Position numbers and translations under genes: made by a program. DNA of 64,000 nt from Parerythrobacter aestuarii (GTDB lineage: Bacteria > Pseudomonadota > Alphaproteobacteria > Sphingomonadales > Sphingomonadaceae): contig NZ_JARBWD010000001.1 of assembly GCF_030140925.1 (NCBI RefSeq), positions 1,984,001 through 2,048,000 on the forward strand. The letters are read 5' to 3'. Positions within the stretch are counted from its first letter, which is position 1. Every line of letters begins with the position of its first letter. Below the pieces are notes generated by a model. The model made no database searches, was not told the DNA's origin, and saw only the letters and a list, made by a program, of their open reading frames with translations. This document shows, piece by piece, positions 24,038-32,658 of this stretch.

Positions 24038-25600
24038 CTACTTGCTTTGGACGATGCGGTCTATCCACGGCCCGAGGGGCCCTGTGGAATGGCGGAACGA
24101 GGCGATCGCGCCATCGGGCTGCTGGTCGGGCCGCTCGACGGCGGAAAGGATCAGCATGGTGGTCGGCTCAGCGCGCAACAGCAACCGGTCGCCAATGGTC
24201 GCCAGCTTCAGATCGGTGGCGCTGCCACTCAGCATGTCGCCTTGCCGATAACGCGTCTCCGCCGTGCGCTTGATCCGGCCGAGCGCATAGAGATGGTCGA
24301 CCCTGGCGCTATCGACCCCCTCGCCGCCGTTCATCCAGCGCCACGGCGTATCGGGCACGAGCGCGCCTTCGTTGGGTGCGCTCGGCTCGCGCCCCGGGCC
24401 TTGCGCAGCGTAGAGAGCAAGGAAGACGTCGACCTGCTGCCCTGCCGCATTGCTGTAGCTACCCAGCAGACGGTGATCGGCGCCGCTCGCGCGGGGCTCC
24501 CATGCCAGTTCGGATTGCACTTCCGTCAACTCCCAGCCCTCAACCGCTGGCAAGGCGATCTCGGCAGGGACATTCGCCGCAAGTCGACCGGCAAGCATGG
24601 CCCAGATGGCCAACAGCATGATCAGCGCAGCGCTGCCCATCATGGCCCGGCGCGGGCAAATCGCGAAGCGCTCCACGGGTGCGAAGGCAGGCATGGCGGA
24701 AATCGCCTCACCGTCGATGCCCGGATCCTCCGGATTGCGGTCGAACCAGCGCCACGCCCCGCCCAACACAATGGCAATGACGATGGCGAAGAAGACCCAA
24801 CCGTAGAAGATATGATCGAACCCGGCGGCGAATTCGATGCCCTGCGACTGGGCGATATAGATCGTCCCCCATGCGCGGATGCCATTGGCGATGATCGGCA
24901 CGGCCACACACACTGCGAGGAATATGATCCTCCGTTTCCAGCTGTGGAAGCATGTCTGCGCCACCAGCACCCCCAGCGCGATCATGGCGATGAGGAATTT
25001 CACGCCGGAACACGCCTCCGCCACTTCGAACAGGCCGGCAGGGGTATCGATGAAGACACCCTCGATCTCGGCCTGGATCCCGCTCCAGTGGGTCAGGGCG
25101 ATGGTGATCTCGGCCGTGATCATCTGCAGCGCCGGGACCAGTTCGTCGCCGAATGGCACGAGGAACAGCATGTAGCCAAGCGGAAACAGCAGGGCGAAAG
25201 CGACCCGCGGCCCCAGCAGCGTCAGCACCGCTCCCTGCAGGGCAGCCACCGCGCCCAGCTGGCTGAAGGTATTGACCTCTCCAATCGTGCCGAGGAACCA
25301 CAGGAACAGCGCCCCGCCCAGCGCCAAGAGCCCCGGCCACCAGGCCCGGGGAGCGAGCTTGGCCAGCTCCTCACGCCGGATCCACACGATCCCGGCGACA
25401 ATGGGCGGGACCAGCAGCACATGGTTATAGGTGGAGATATTCCACCACTGGTCCGCCATTGCGATCCAGTCGCGGACCGTCACCAGCAGGATCGCTGCCC
25501 ACAGCGTCGCCAATCGCGCCAAGGGCTGGCGCCACGCCGGTGCGATCCGCTTGCGCATGGTCCCGATGCCATGGGTGTCGAGAATAGCCTCAGGCGGCAT
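24038..25600 (-). CDS. xrtA: Exosortase A fused to an EpsI domain
   Basis: Exosortase A is a multipass membrane cysteine transpeptidase that processes PEP-CTERM proteins. ATG 25600 (GGGGG upstream) gives 520 residues overlapping the glycosyltransferase end by 11 bases. About eight membrane segments span residues 28-290. The catalytic triad is visible as Cys197 in EACSGVKFL, Arg242 in IIANGIRAWG and His263 in DHIFYGW. After another membrane segment at about 340, the C-terminal 180 residues look like the EpsI (DUF3485) domain, with GWELTEVQSE and YAAQGPGRE. The fusion is known in some XrtA proteins. Confidence 0.92.
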   Translation of the reverse strand: MPPEAILDTHGIGTMRKRIAPAWRQPLARLATLWAAILLVTVRDWIAMADQWWNISTYNHVLLVPPIVAGIVWIRREELAKLAPRAWWPGLLALGGALFLWFLGTIGEVNTFSQLGAVAALQGAVLTLLGPRVAFALLFPLGYMLFLVPFGDELVPALQMITAEITIALTHWSGIQAEIEGVFIDTPAGLFEVAEACSGVKFLIAMIALGVLVAQTCFHSWKRRIIFLAVCVAVPIIANGIRAWGTIYIAQSQGIEFAAGFDHIFYGWVFFAIVIAIVLGGAWRWFDRNPEDPGIDGEAISAMPAFAPVERFAICPRRAMMGSAALIMLLAIWAMLAGRLAANVPAEIALPAVEGWELTEVQSELAWEPRASGADHRLLGSYSNAAGQQVDVFLALYAAQGPGREPSAPNEGALVPDTPWRWMNGGEGVDSARVDHLYALGRIKRTAETRYRQGDMLSGSATDLKLATIGDRLLLRAEPTTMLILSAVERPDQQPDGAIASFRHSTGPLGPWIDRIVQSK

Positions 25601-26816
25601 CGCGCGCTGCCCCCTTCGGACTGACAATATCCGCCAACGGGGCCAGCATCGCCGACCAGCTCTGATGTGCGAGCACATAGTCGCGGGCGGCGCGGCCCAT
25701 CGCGGCGGCCTTGTCGCGCTCTTCGAGCAGGGTCAGGGCACGACCGACCATCATCTGGTCACCATCTGCAACTGCGAAGTGCCTGCCATCTGCAGCGTCG
25801 ATCCCTGTTGCTGCCTCGGGGGAGAGCAGCACCGGGCGCGCCATGGCCATGGCTTCCAGTACCTTGTTCTGGATCCCGCGAGCGATGGTCAGCGGGGCGA
25901 TAACGATGTCCGCCGCAGCGAGGAATGGTTTCACATCGGGAACTTCGCCCCAGACGCGGACATTGCCCTTTCCATTTTGATCGAGCAGCCTCTGCACCGG
26001 GGCTCGCCCGACGATATGGAACATCGCATCCGGATGATGTTCGCGAATGCCTGGCAGGATCGTATGGATCGCTCGCTCGGCGGCGACCACGTTGGGCTGG
26101 TAATCCATTTGCCCAGTGAAAACGATCTGCGGCCCCTGCGCCGTGAACAGCTCAGGGTGCGGAGCTACCTTCGCGGGATCGAACAGGTCGGCATCGATGC
26201 CGTTGCGGATCGCGCGGATGGTCGTGCCAGCAGGATCGCGGAGGCGCGACTGGAACAGCCCCGCTTCGTTCTCGCTGATCAGCAGTGTCACATCGGCCCT
26301 GTGCGCCAGCCGCTCTTCCTCGCGCGCAAGCACCTTTCCTTCGCGCCGGTCGATGATCGAACGCGGAAAGCTGCCGGACTTGCCATAGGCTTCGAACTTG
26401 GCGCTATCGACATCGCACAGGTCGACCACAACGCGCCCGGAGAAACCCTCGGGCACGTACTGTCCCATCTGGCCGGAGAAAACGAAGATGGTGTCGATCG
26501 GCCGTTCTGCGAGCACTCTTTTCACCCATGCGCGCATCGCGGCGCTGTCAAAGGCAGTCAGGCTGACGGGCTTGCCAGAACCCAGCGCTTCCAACCCGGC
26601 AAGTGGCAGCGGCTTGGTGCGTCGGACAAGACAATGGCTCGCCGCGACCTTCGCCAGCTCGCTTTCCGCAGCCATGTCGGCATCGGTTTCGCCGAAAGTG
26701 CCGACATGCACGGGCGCCATGCCAACCAGTGCATTGAGCAGGTGATGCGAGCGAATCTTGTCGCCCCGGTCCGGCGGGAACGGGATGCGGTGACCGAGGA
26801 ACAGGATCTCGCCCAT
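25590..26816 (-). CDS. XrtA-associated glycosyltransferase (GT4-like, TIGR03087 type)
   Basis: The ATG at 26816 shares one base with the FemAB stop (TGATG) and gives 408 residues. The start MGEILFLGHRIPFPPDRGDKIR is characteristic of the PEP-CTERM locus glycosyltransferase family. A GT-B fold is indicated by QIVFTGQMDYQPNVVA and the C-terminal nucleotide-sugar site IAPLTIARGIQNKVLEAMAMARPVLLS. It probably adds a sugar during exopolysaccharide repeat assembly at the inner face of the membrane. Donor and acceptor are unknown. Confidence 0.9.
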   Translation of the reverse strand: MGEILFLGHRIPFPPDRGDKIRSHHLLNALVGMAPVHVGTFGETDADMAAESELAKVAASHCLVRRTKPLPLAGLEALGSGKPVSLTAFDSAAMRAWVKRVLAERPIDTIFVFSGQMGQYVPEGFSGRVVVDLCDVDSAKFEAYGKSGSFPRSIIDRREGKVLAREEERLAHRADVTLLISENEAGLFQSRLRDPAGTTIRAIRNGIDADLFDPAKVAPHPELFTAQGPQIVFTGQMDYQPNVVAAERAIHTILPGIREHHPDAMFHIVGRAPVQRLLDQNGKGNVRVWGEVPDVKPFLAAADIVIAPLTIARGIQNKVLEAMAMARPVLLSPEAATGIDAADGRHFAVADGDQMMVGRALTLLEERDKAAAMGRAARDYVLAHQSWSAMLAPLADIVSPKGAARDAA

Positions 26817-27880
26817 CAGGCAAGCCCGCGAGCGATCACCGGACCGATGGTGTTGGCGACGGAAACCGGCAGCTTCTTCCACAGCGCGATCTTGCGCTGG
26901 TAGCTTTCGCTGGTCGGATCGACATCGCGCCCTTCATGGCCGGGCGCGGTCCAGCTGGCATAGGTCAGCGGTTCCGGCTCGAAACCCCAGTTCTTCTTGA
27001 AATTGTAGGGGCCGCTCCCGGTCTTGGAACGGCCGAAGTCGAAGCGGATGCAGCCCTTGCTGCGAGCATGGCACATCAGCCTGTAATACATCAGCTCGTT
27101 GGCGCGCAGTGCACGCGCATCCCACACCCCGCCACCCCAATAGGGCATGACCGCACCCATGTGGTACAGCGACAGGACGCTCGCCACCGGGCGGCTCTCG
27201 TCCCAGACGGTCAGGATATCGGCTTCCTCGCCAAAAGCATCGAGGACGGCATCGAACAGCTGGCGCGGGAACACCGGCGTCCCGAGGTTGCGGACGCTTT
27301 CGGCATAGCAGGCGTAGTGCGCGGCACGGTCACCTTCCGCCGTGCCGATGGTAACGCGCAGGTCCTTGTCGAGCCCCTTGCGCACTTCTGCGCGCTGCTT
27401 GCGCGGAATGGCAACCAATTGGGCTTCGTCGTCGGCAGCCAGCAGCCCGGCAAAGCCGCAATGGCTATCGGACTGGACCTGCCAGCCTTCCGGTACACTG
27501 CCGCCTCGCAACTCCACTGAAGCGCAGCTCTCGCGCACCGCAAGTTCGGTCGCGGCACGGCACAGGCGTTTGGCGGTCTTGTCGGAGAACGCGAGCGCTC
27601 CGCCCTCAACAGCGAACCCGCTAGAGACCAGCGCGCGCGGGAACAGCAACGAGTGCACGACGCTCAGCGGCAACCAGCCGGTGACCTGCCCGCCCTTCTC
27701 TGCCACCAGCCCGGTGGCGCGCTGCCCGGTGCCTTGCTCCACCGCCAGCAGCCAGCGCGGCAGGTGGAAGGGCGAACCATTTGCGACATAAACAAAATCG
27801 GCAATCCGCGCGGCCTCGCCCGGATCGTGCAGGTCCGCGACCGCGACAGTCTCTTCGCAAAGGGCGAAAGGTGCGTTCAT
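26816..27880 (-). CDS. FemAB-family XrtA/PEP-CTERM protein
   Basis: The 354-residue protein overlaps the deacetylase stop by 4 bases (ATGA, 27877-27880). It matches the FemAB-related exosortase locus family (TIGR03019): a GNAT-like double domain with WLPLSVVHSLLFPRALVSS in the first half and MPYWGGGVWDARALRANELMYYRLM and RFDFGRSKTGSGPYNFKK in the second. FemAB proteins use aminoacyl-tRNA or acyl donors to form peptide or amide bonds. In this context it probably decorates the polysaccharide, but the donor is unknown. The protein is soluble with no signal peptide. Confidence 0.9.
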   Translation of the reverse strand: MNAPFALCEETVAVADLHDPGEAARIADFVYVANGSPFHLPRWLLAVEQGTGQRATGLVAEKGGQVTGWLPLSVVHSLLFPRALVSSGFAVEGGALAFSDKTAKRLCRAATELAVRESCASVELRGGSVPEGWQVQSDSHCGFAGLLAADDEAQLVAIPRKQRAEVRKGLDKDLRVTIGTAEGDRAAHYACYAESVRNLGTPVFPRQLFDAVLDAFGEEADILTVWDESRPVASVLSLYHMGAVMPYWGGGVWDARALRANELMYYRLMCHARSKGCIRFDFGRSKTGSGPYNFKKNWGFEPEPLTYASWTAPGHEGRDVDPTSESYQRKIALWKKLPVSVANTIGPVIARGLA

Positions 27881-28749
27881 GCCGCAAGTTCCTCTGCGCG
27901 GCTGGCTTCACGGGCGGCGATCAAGTCCATTCGACCCCAGGCGAATTCGTGCACCAGCTCGCCTAGCTTCTCCGCCATCTTGTCGAGATTTGTGTAATGG
28001 CGCAGCCGCGACTTGACCGGGGCATGGCCTACGCGTGGTTGGTCAGGGTCGATTTCCCATGGGTGGAAATAGAACACCGCCGGGCGCTGTTCGCGGCGAT
28101 TGACCTGCCGGATCGCCCAACGGCTGAATGCATACGGCAACACGCGGAAGAACCCGCCCCCGCCTGCGGCTACACGCTTGCCGCCAAGGATCGCGGTGGT
28201 GACCGGAATCTCGACAATGTCGGCCCACGGCAGCGGCTTGAACGCGAAACGCGGGGCTTCGGGCCAGCCGTAGTGGTCATGCATGATCGGGGCGACACTG
28301 GAGGAATAGGCATAGCCCTGCTCGGCCAGCTCCATATAGGCCCAGGGCGTGCGGCTATCGATCGAGAAACTCGGCGCGCGATAGCCGGTGATCTTCACGC
28401 CGGCCGCGTCCTCGAGGATCATCCGCGCCAGCTTGATATCGCCGGCGAACTGCTTGCGGTCGAAGGTGAAGACGCGGGCGTGGTCATAGCCGTGGCTCGC
28501 GAGTTCGTGCCCGCGCTCGACTATGCGGCGCATCAGCGGACCGTTCTTCTTCGCCACCCAGCCGAGGGTGAAGAAGGTTGCCTTCACATCGGCAGCGTCG
28601 AACAGGTCGAGGATACGCAGGACATTGTCTTCGACGCGCAGAGACATCCCGTCCCAGTCGTCGCGATCGATCACGTTCTCGAACGCGCCGACCTGGAACC
28701 AGTCTTCGACATCGACCGACAGGCCATTGGTAATGACGGGCGCGTTCAT
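27877..28749 (-). CDS. XrtA-associated polysaccharide deacetylase
   Basis: The 290-residue NodB-fold (CE4) enzyme matches the exosortase locus deacetylase family (TIGR03006). The metal and catalytic residues are visible as SVDVEDWFQ (Asp13, Asp16) and SHGYDHARVF (His86, His90). Further conserved parts are GYRAPSFSI and YFHPWEID. There is no signal peptide, so it may act in the cytoplasm on lipid-linked intermediates or be exported otherwise. It would remove N-acetyl groups from amino sugars. The ATPase gene ends 20 bases upstream. Confidence 0.93.
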   Translation of the reverse strand: MNAPVITNGLSVDVEDWFQVGAFENVIDRDDWDGMSLRVEDNVLRILDLFDAADVKATFFTLGWVAKKNGPLMRRIVERGHELASHGYDHARVFTFDRKQFAGDIKLARMILEDAAGVKITGYRAPSFSIDSRTPWAYMELAEQGYAYSSSVAPIMHDHYGWPEAPRFAFKPLPWADIVEIPVTTAILGGKRVAAGGGGFFRVLPYAFSRWAIRQVNRREQRPAVFYFHPWEIDPDQPRVGHAPVKSRLRHYTNLDKMAEKLGELVHEFAWGRMDLIAAREASRAEELAA

Positions 28750-28769
28750 CGCGACCTCTTCCTTCCTGT

Positions 28770-29903
28770 TCAGGCAGCCTTGCGGTTCTGGCCTTCAATC
28801 CACTCGATCATCATCGCCAGCACCTGACGCACGCTCTGCTCCTGCTCGGAAACCTTGCGTTCGAGCGCTTCAAGCCGGGCGTAGAAATCCTGCGGCATGC
28901 CGCCTTCGACGTTGCCTGCTCCTTGCGAAAGGTTGGCAATCGCCTGCTTGAGCTCAGCGATCTGCGCATCGCGTTCGGCCAGCATGGCTTCGAATTTGCC
29001 AGCCTGGTCAAGAGCCGCGTGCTTGATCGGACCCGGAGCCGGGCCACGCTCGACCTTCTCCATCGGCTTGGGTGCCGCCTCGGGGAAGGTGTTGTCGTTC
29101 TGCATTTCCTTGAGCACGGAGGACAGCATGGCGCTGTCGATCCGGGTGCGCTGCTCGACTGCACCCAGCAGCAGCAGGCGCGTTGCGACCTGGTTGACGC
29201 GGCGCGGAATGCCACCGGTTGCGTCATACATTTCCGTGAACACGCGCTGGTCCCAGGCCGGGTTGCCTTCCCAGCCGACGCAGCTGAGGCGGTGCTCGAT
29301 ATAGGGCTGCAGCTCGTCCGTTTCCATTGGGCCCAGGTGGTGCGCGGCGATCACGCGCTGGCGCAGCTGCTCCAGCTGGCCGCTATTGGCGAGCACATCC
29401 TTGAACTCCGGCTGGCCCAGCAGCAGCTGTTGCAGCAGCGGGTGCGAACCGAGCTGGAAGTTCGACATCATCCGCAGCTCTTCGAGCGCTTCCACGCTGA
29501 GGTTCTGCGATTCGTCGACCACCAGCAGGCAGCGGCGGCCGGCACGGGCTTCCTCGTGCAGGAATTCCTCGATCGCGCCCAGCGCGCTGGCCTTGTCGTG
29601 CCCTTCGATCTCCAGCCCGAAGCTCTGCGCCACCACATGCACCAGCTCCTCGCCGTCGAGATTGCTGGTAACGATCTGGCCGACGGTCATCTGCGCCGGG
29701 TCGATCTTCTTCATCAGGTGCGCGACCAGGGTCGATTTACCCGAGCCGATCTCGCCGGTGATGACGATGAAGCCCTCACCCTGCGCGAGGCCATAGCCAA
29801 GGTACGACAGCGCCTTGCGGTGCGTCGCGCTCTCGAAATAGAAATCGGGGTCCGGCGTTAGCTGGAAGGGACGCCCCGTCAGGCCGTAGAAATCATCGAA
29901 CAT
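28770..29903 (-). CDS. XrtA/PEP-CTERM system ExeA-like ATPase
   Basis: The ATG at 29903, with AAAGGA 7 bases upstream, gives 377 residues. The N-terminal MFDDFYGLTGRPFQLTPDPD is the hallmark of the exosortase locus ATPase family (TIGR03015), related to ExeA/GspA. Walker A is GEIGSGKST (50-58) and Walker B is CLLVVDESQ (125-133). A C-terminal segment from about 290 to 360 is predicted coiled coil (LAERDAQIAELKQAIA, LERKVSEQEQ). It probably energises or gates envelope assembly of the polysaccharide. It lies between the barrel protein and the deacetylase. Confidence 0.93.
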   Translation of the reverse strand: MFDDFYGLTGRPFQLTPDPDFYFESATHRKALSYLGYGLAQGEGFIVITGEIGSGKSTLVAHLMKKIDPAQMTVGQIVTSNLDGEELVHVVAQSFGLEIEGHDKASALGAIEEFLHEEARAGRRCLLVVDESQNLSVEALEELRMMSNFQLGSHPLLQQLLLGQPEFKDVLANSGQLEQLRQRVIAAHHLGPMETDELQPYIEHRLSCVGWEGNPAWDQRVFTEMYDATGGIPRRVNQVATRLLLLGAVEQRTRIDSAMLSSVLKEMQNDNTFPEAAPKPMEKVERGPAPGPIKHAALDQAGKFEAMLAERDAQIAELKQAIANLSQGAGNVEGGMPQDFYARLEALERKVSEQEQSVRQVLAMMIEWIEGQNRKAA

Positions 29904-29922
29904 CGCTTGTCCTTTCGCGGGC

Positions 29923-31617
29923 TCAGAAGTCGTAGCGCAGGCCGACAAGGGCCGACGCGGTCTTGAGGTCTTCGCCGACGACATCGCTGTCGAGATAGTC
30001 GAGCGAGACCGCGGCCCGGGCCGAAAGGCCCTGGTACAGCCGCTGGTTGTAGGAAGCCGAAGTACCCAGCACGAGCGCATCGCCATCAGTAAAGTCGCTG
30101 GTCAGGTAATTGGCATAGGCATTGACAGTGAAACCGGCGCTGCGACCGATGTCGCCGCTGAGGTAGACCGCGCCGTACAGGCTTTCCTCGGTCAACCCGT
30201 CCGCCGCGGCAAGCACCGTACCCTGCGCGGCAATAAAGGTGCGACGATCGTAGCCGACACCGAAGCCCGCCGTCATCCGGCCCATGGTTTCCGAATAGCT
30301 GAGCGAATAGCCTCGGCTGCGGAACACCGCGCTGCGGACAGAGGCCAGCGCACCGCCGAAGCAGCTGCCGCCCGTCGTCGAGCTGACACAACCATTGATG
30401 TCGCCTGTCACCGCATTGCGGCTGGCTTCGAAGTTGGTGGGCAGCGCGACCAGCGCATTGTTGAGCAAGCCGCCGAAGCCCGAAATCCCATCATAGACCG
30501 AGACATTGAGCGCGCTGCGGCTGTTAGGCGCATAGGCGAAGCTGCCGTAATAGGTGTCGCTGTCGTAGCGGCGACCGTAGTGCCCCTCGAAAGCGGTTCG
30601 GCTGGACGGACGCCAGACCGCGCCGACATCCCAGATCAACCCGTCAGTTTCGAAAGCGATCCGGCGCGGTGCACTCGGATCGGTGACGAAGCGACCGTTG
30701 CTGTCGATCTGCGGCAGGCCCGTTGCGCCATCGATCAGCGCATCTCGGCTCGACACTTCAACGTCTTCGTAGCCTACCCCACCAACCACGGCGAGCGTGC
30801 GGCTGACCGGTACGGTTACATCGGCGCGGACATAGGCATCGCGCACGCGCTGGTCGAGATTGTCGATATCTTCCTGGTAGAAGCCACCACCGACGGCGGC
30901 ACCAATACCGCCGACAGCGTTGGTGTAAGGGCGCAGGCCGACACGGGCATTGGCGCTGTGAACGACGCTTTCGTCGAACACATCGACAGGGTCCGTGCCC
31001 GGCGTCACCACAACGGCATCAGGCGCTTCCACGCGGGTATAGCCCAAGCGATAATTGGCACTGACATCGAGAACGCCCACGCGGGTCGAAACATTGGGCC
31101 CGGCATAGGCGGAGTAAGTGCGGCTTTCATTGCCGCTGTTGAGGCCCTCCGCCCCGTTGAGCGAGGCCCCTGCCCCGTCTACAGTTGTGCGGGCAGCGAG
31201 TGCACCCGCCTCCACGGTCAGGACATTTGGAACCACAGAAGCATAGCCGCGCGCGACACCCGAAACCGTGGTCGTGTCGAGATCCGCATCGTCATACCCG
31301 ATGTTGCGTTCAACCCGCAGCGAAACCGAGCCGCCATTGTTGCGGCCCTGGATGCTGGCATCCACTCCGGCGGCGACCTGCGTATAGGTCACGACATCGT
31401 CGCCCGGGGAAAGCTCAGCCAGTACGACTTGGCTGACTTCAAGATAGGGCTCGATACGCGGACGCTGGCGGCCTTCACCGCGGTCTTCGCGCGAAGATGT
31501 TGTGCGGTCACCGCCGCCGGTCACGCCGTCATCGCCGCCATAGACCTGCGCTTGCGCAGCCGCTGGCAAGGCCAGCGCAATCGCTGCGATAGAGCTGAGA
31601 TAATGGACCCGTTTCAT
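29923..31617 (-). CDS. XrtA-locus outer-membrane beta-barrel protein
   Basis: The ATG at 31617, with GGGGGA upstream, gives 564 residues. A signal peptide ends at PAAAQAQ near residue 26. The remainder is rich in alternating polar and hydrophobic strands with aromatic girdles, for example TRVGVLDVSANYRLGYTRV and FEGHYGRRYDSDTYYGSF. It ends in SALVGLRYDF, with the terminal Phe expected of outer-membrane barrels. This fits the PEP-CTERM locus barrel family (TIGR03016), a probable exit channel or scaffold in the outer membrane. It may act with the short Wza-like export lipoprotein. Confidence 0.88.
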   Translation of the reverse strand: MKRVHYLSSIAAIALALPAAAQAQVYGGDDGVTGGGDRTTSSREDRGEGRQRPRIEPYLEVSQVVLAELSPGDDVVTYTQVAAGVDASIQGRNNGGSVSLRVERNIGYDDADLDTTTVSGVARGYASVVPNVLTVEAGALAARTTVDGAGASLNGAEGLNSGNESRTYSAYAGPNVSTRVGVLDVSANYRLGYTRVEAPDAVVVTPGTDPVDVFDESVVHSANARVGLRPYTNAVGGIGAAVGGGFYQEDIDNLDQRVRDAYVRADVTVPVSRTLAVVGGVGYEDVEVSSRDALIDGATGLPQIDSNGRFVTDPSAPRRIAFETDGLIWDVGAVWRPSSRTAFEGHYGRRYDSDTYYGSFAYAPNSRSALNVSVYDGISGFGGLLNNALVALPTNFEASRNAVTGDINGCVSSTTGGSCFGGALASVRSAVFRSRGYSLSYSETMGRMTAGFGVGYDRRTFIAAQGTVLAAADGLTEESLYGAVYLSGDIGRSAGFTVNAYANYLTSDFTDGDALVLGTSASYNQRLYQGLSARAAVSLDYLDSDVVGEDLKTASALVGLRYDF

Positions 31618-31630
31618 CGGACGTCCCCCT

Positions 31631-32647
31631 TTACCCGTAGGTTCCGAAGCGGCGACCGCTCGGGCTGAAATTGGCTGCATTGAGCAGGAGCTTGATATCG
31701 TCGCAGGCGCTCAGCAGCTGGCAGGCGTCCTCCAGCGCGCTGCGCCCGGTCTGGTCTGCGCGCGCCACCAGCACGACCTGGCCCACATGCTTGGCAAGAT
31801 CGGCCGCAGGCGATGCGGCAAGCGCAGGCGGCGTGTCGAAAATGACGATGCGGTTGGGCACGCCCACGGTCAGGCGGTCGAGCACTTCGGCAGTTGCCCC
31901 GCTGGAAAGATACTCAGCGCCGTTTTTGTCCACATGACCCGCCGGCAGGACCCAGAGTCCCGGAATATCCGTACCCAGCACCAGGTCTTCCACCGGCACC
32001 TCTTCGTGGCTGAGCGCATCCATGAAACCGGATGCCTTGGGCAGGCCCAGCGTCGAGAGGATAGATGGCTTGGCGATATCGGCATCGACCAGCAGCACTT
32101 CCATGTCGCGCTCGGCCGCCATGGCGATGGCGAGATTGACCGCACAGAAGGTCTTGCCCTCATCGGGATGCGGCGAGCTGACGAGAATCCGGCGAGATTG
32201 GGCGGTTCCGCGCGTCTTGGCCGCGCTCAGCAGCTGGCGCTTCACGATACGGAATTCTTCCAGCAGCTCGCTGACCTTGCCGTCGGGATCGATCAGTCCC
32301 TGGTCGCGCAAGTGCTGGCGATTGACCTTGTGATGTTCGCCTTCGAACACGGGTGCAACCGGAGCTGCATCGATGACAGCCGGTGCAGGGGCTGAAGCTG
32401 CAGGCACGGGCAGCTGCGGCTCGGGTGCAGCCTGCTCGACCTCGACCTCAGCGCTTTCAGCCGGGGCACCCTTGCGCTCGACCTTCTTGGCGCGCTTCAT
32501 GCGCCTTTCGTCGAGCTGCTTGGGCATCGGTGCCGCACCGAAATTGTCGAGCCCGAAAGCGCCGCTGGCTTTCTCCAGCAGCGATGCTTCCTTGTTGGAA
32601 CCGTCTTCGCCGTTGCCGGGGAGCGGGATCTTGCTGTGTTCGGTCAT
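31631..32647 (-). CDS. XrtA-associated tyrosine-protein kinase (CpsD/Wzc kinase-like)
   Basis: The 338-residue cytoplasmic BY-kinase resembles the exosortase locus autokinase family (TIGR03018). After a Pro/Ala-rich N-terminal 110 residues, the P-loop reads VSSPHPDEGKTFCAVNLA, Walker A' is MEVLLVDADIAKPS and Walker B is RIVIFDTPPAL. The C-terminus ends NFSPSGRRFGTYG with a single Tyr, not the usual Tyr-rich tail. The partner Wzz-like protein is encoded just upstream (11-base gap), as in split Wzc systems. Phosphorylation would control chain length and export. Confidence 0.9.
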   Translation of the reverse strand: MTEHSKIPLPGNGEDGSNKEASLLEKASGAFGLDNFGAAPMPKQLDERRMKRAKKVERKGAPAESAEVEVEQAAPEPQLPVPAASAPAPAVIDAAPVAPVFEGEHHKVNRQHLRDQGLIDPDGKVSELLEEFRIVKRQLLSAAKTRGTAQSRRILVSSPHPDEGKTFCAVNLAIAMAAERDMEVLLVDADIAKPSILSTLGLPKASGFMDALSHEEVPVEDLVLGTDIPGLWVLPAGHVDKNGAEYLSSGATAEVLDRLTVGVPNRIVIFDTPPALAASPAADLAKHVGQVVLVARADQTGRSALEDACQLLSACDDIKLLLNAANFSPSGRRFGTYG

Positions 32648-32658
32648 TATCCCTCTCC

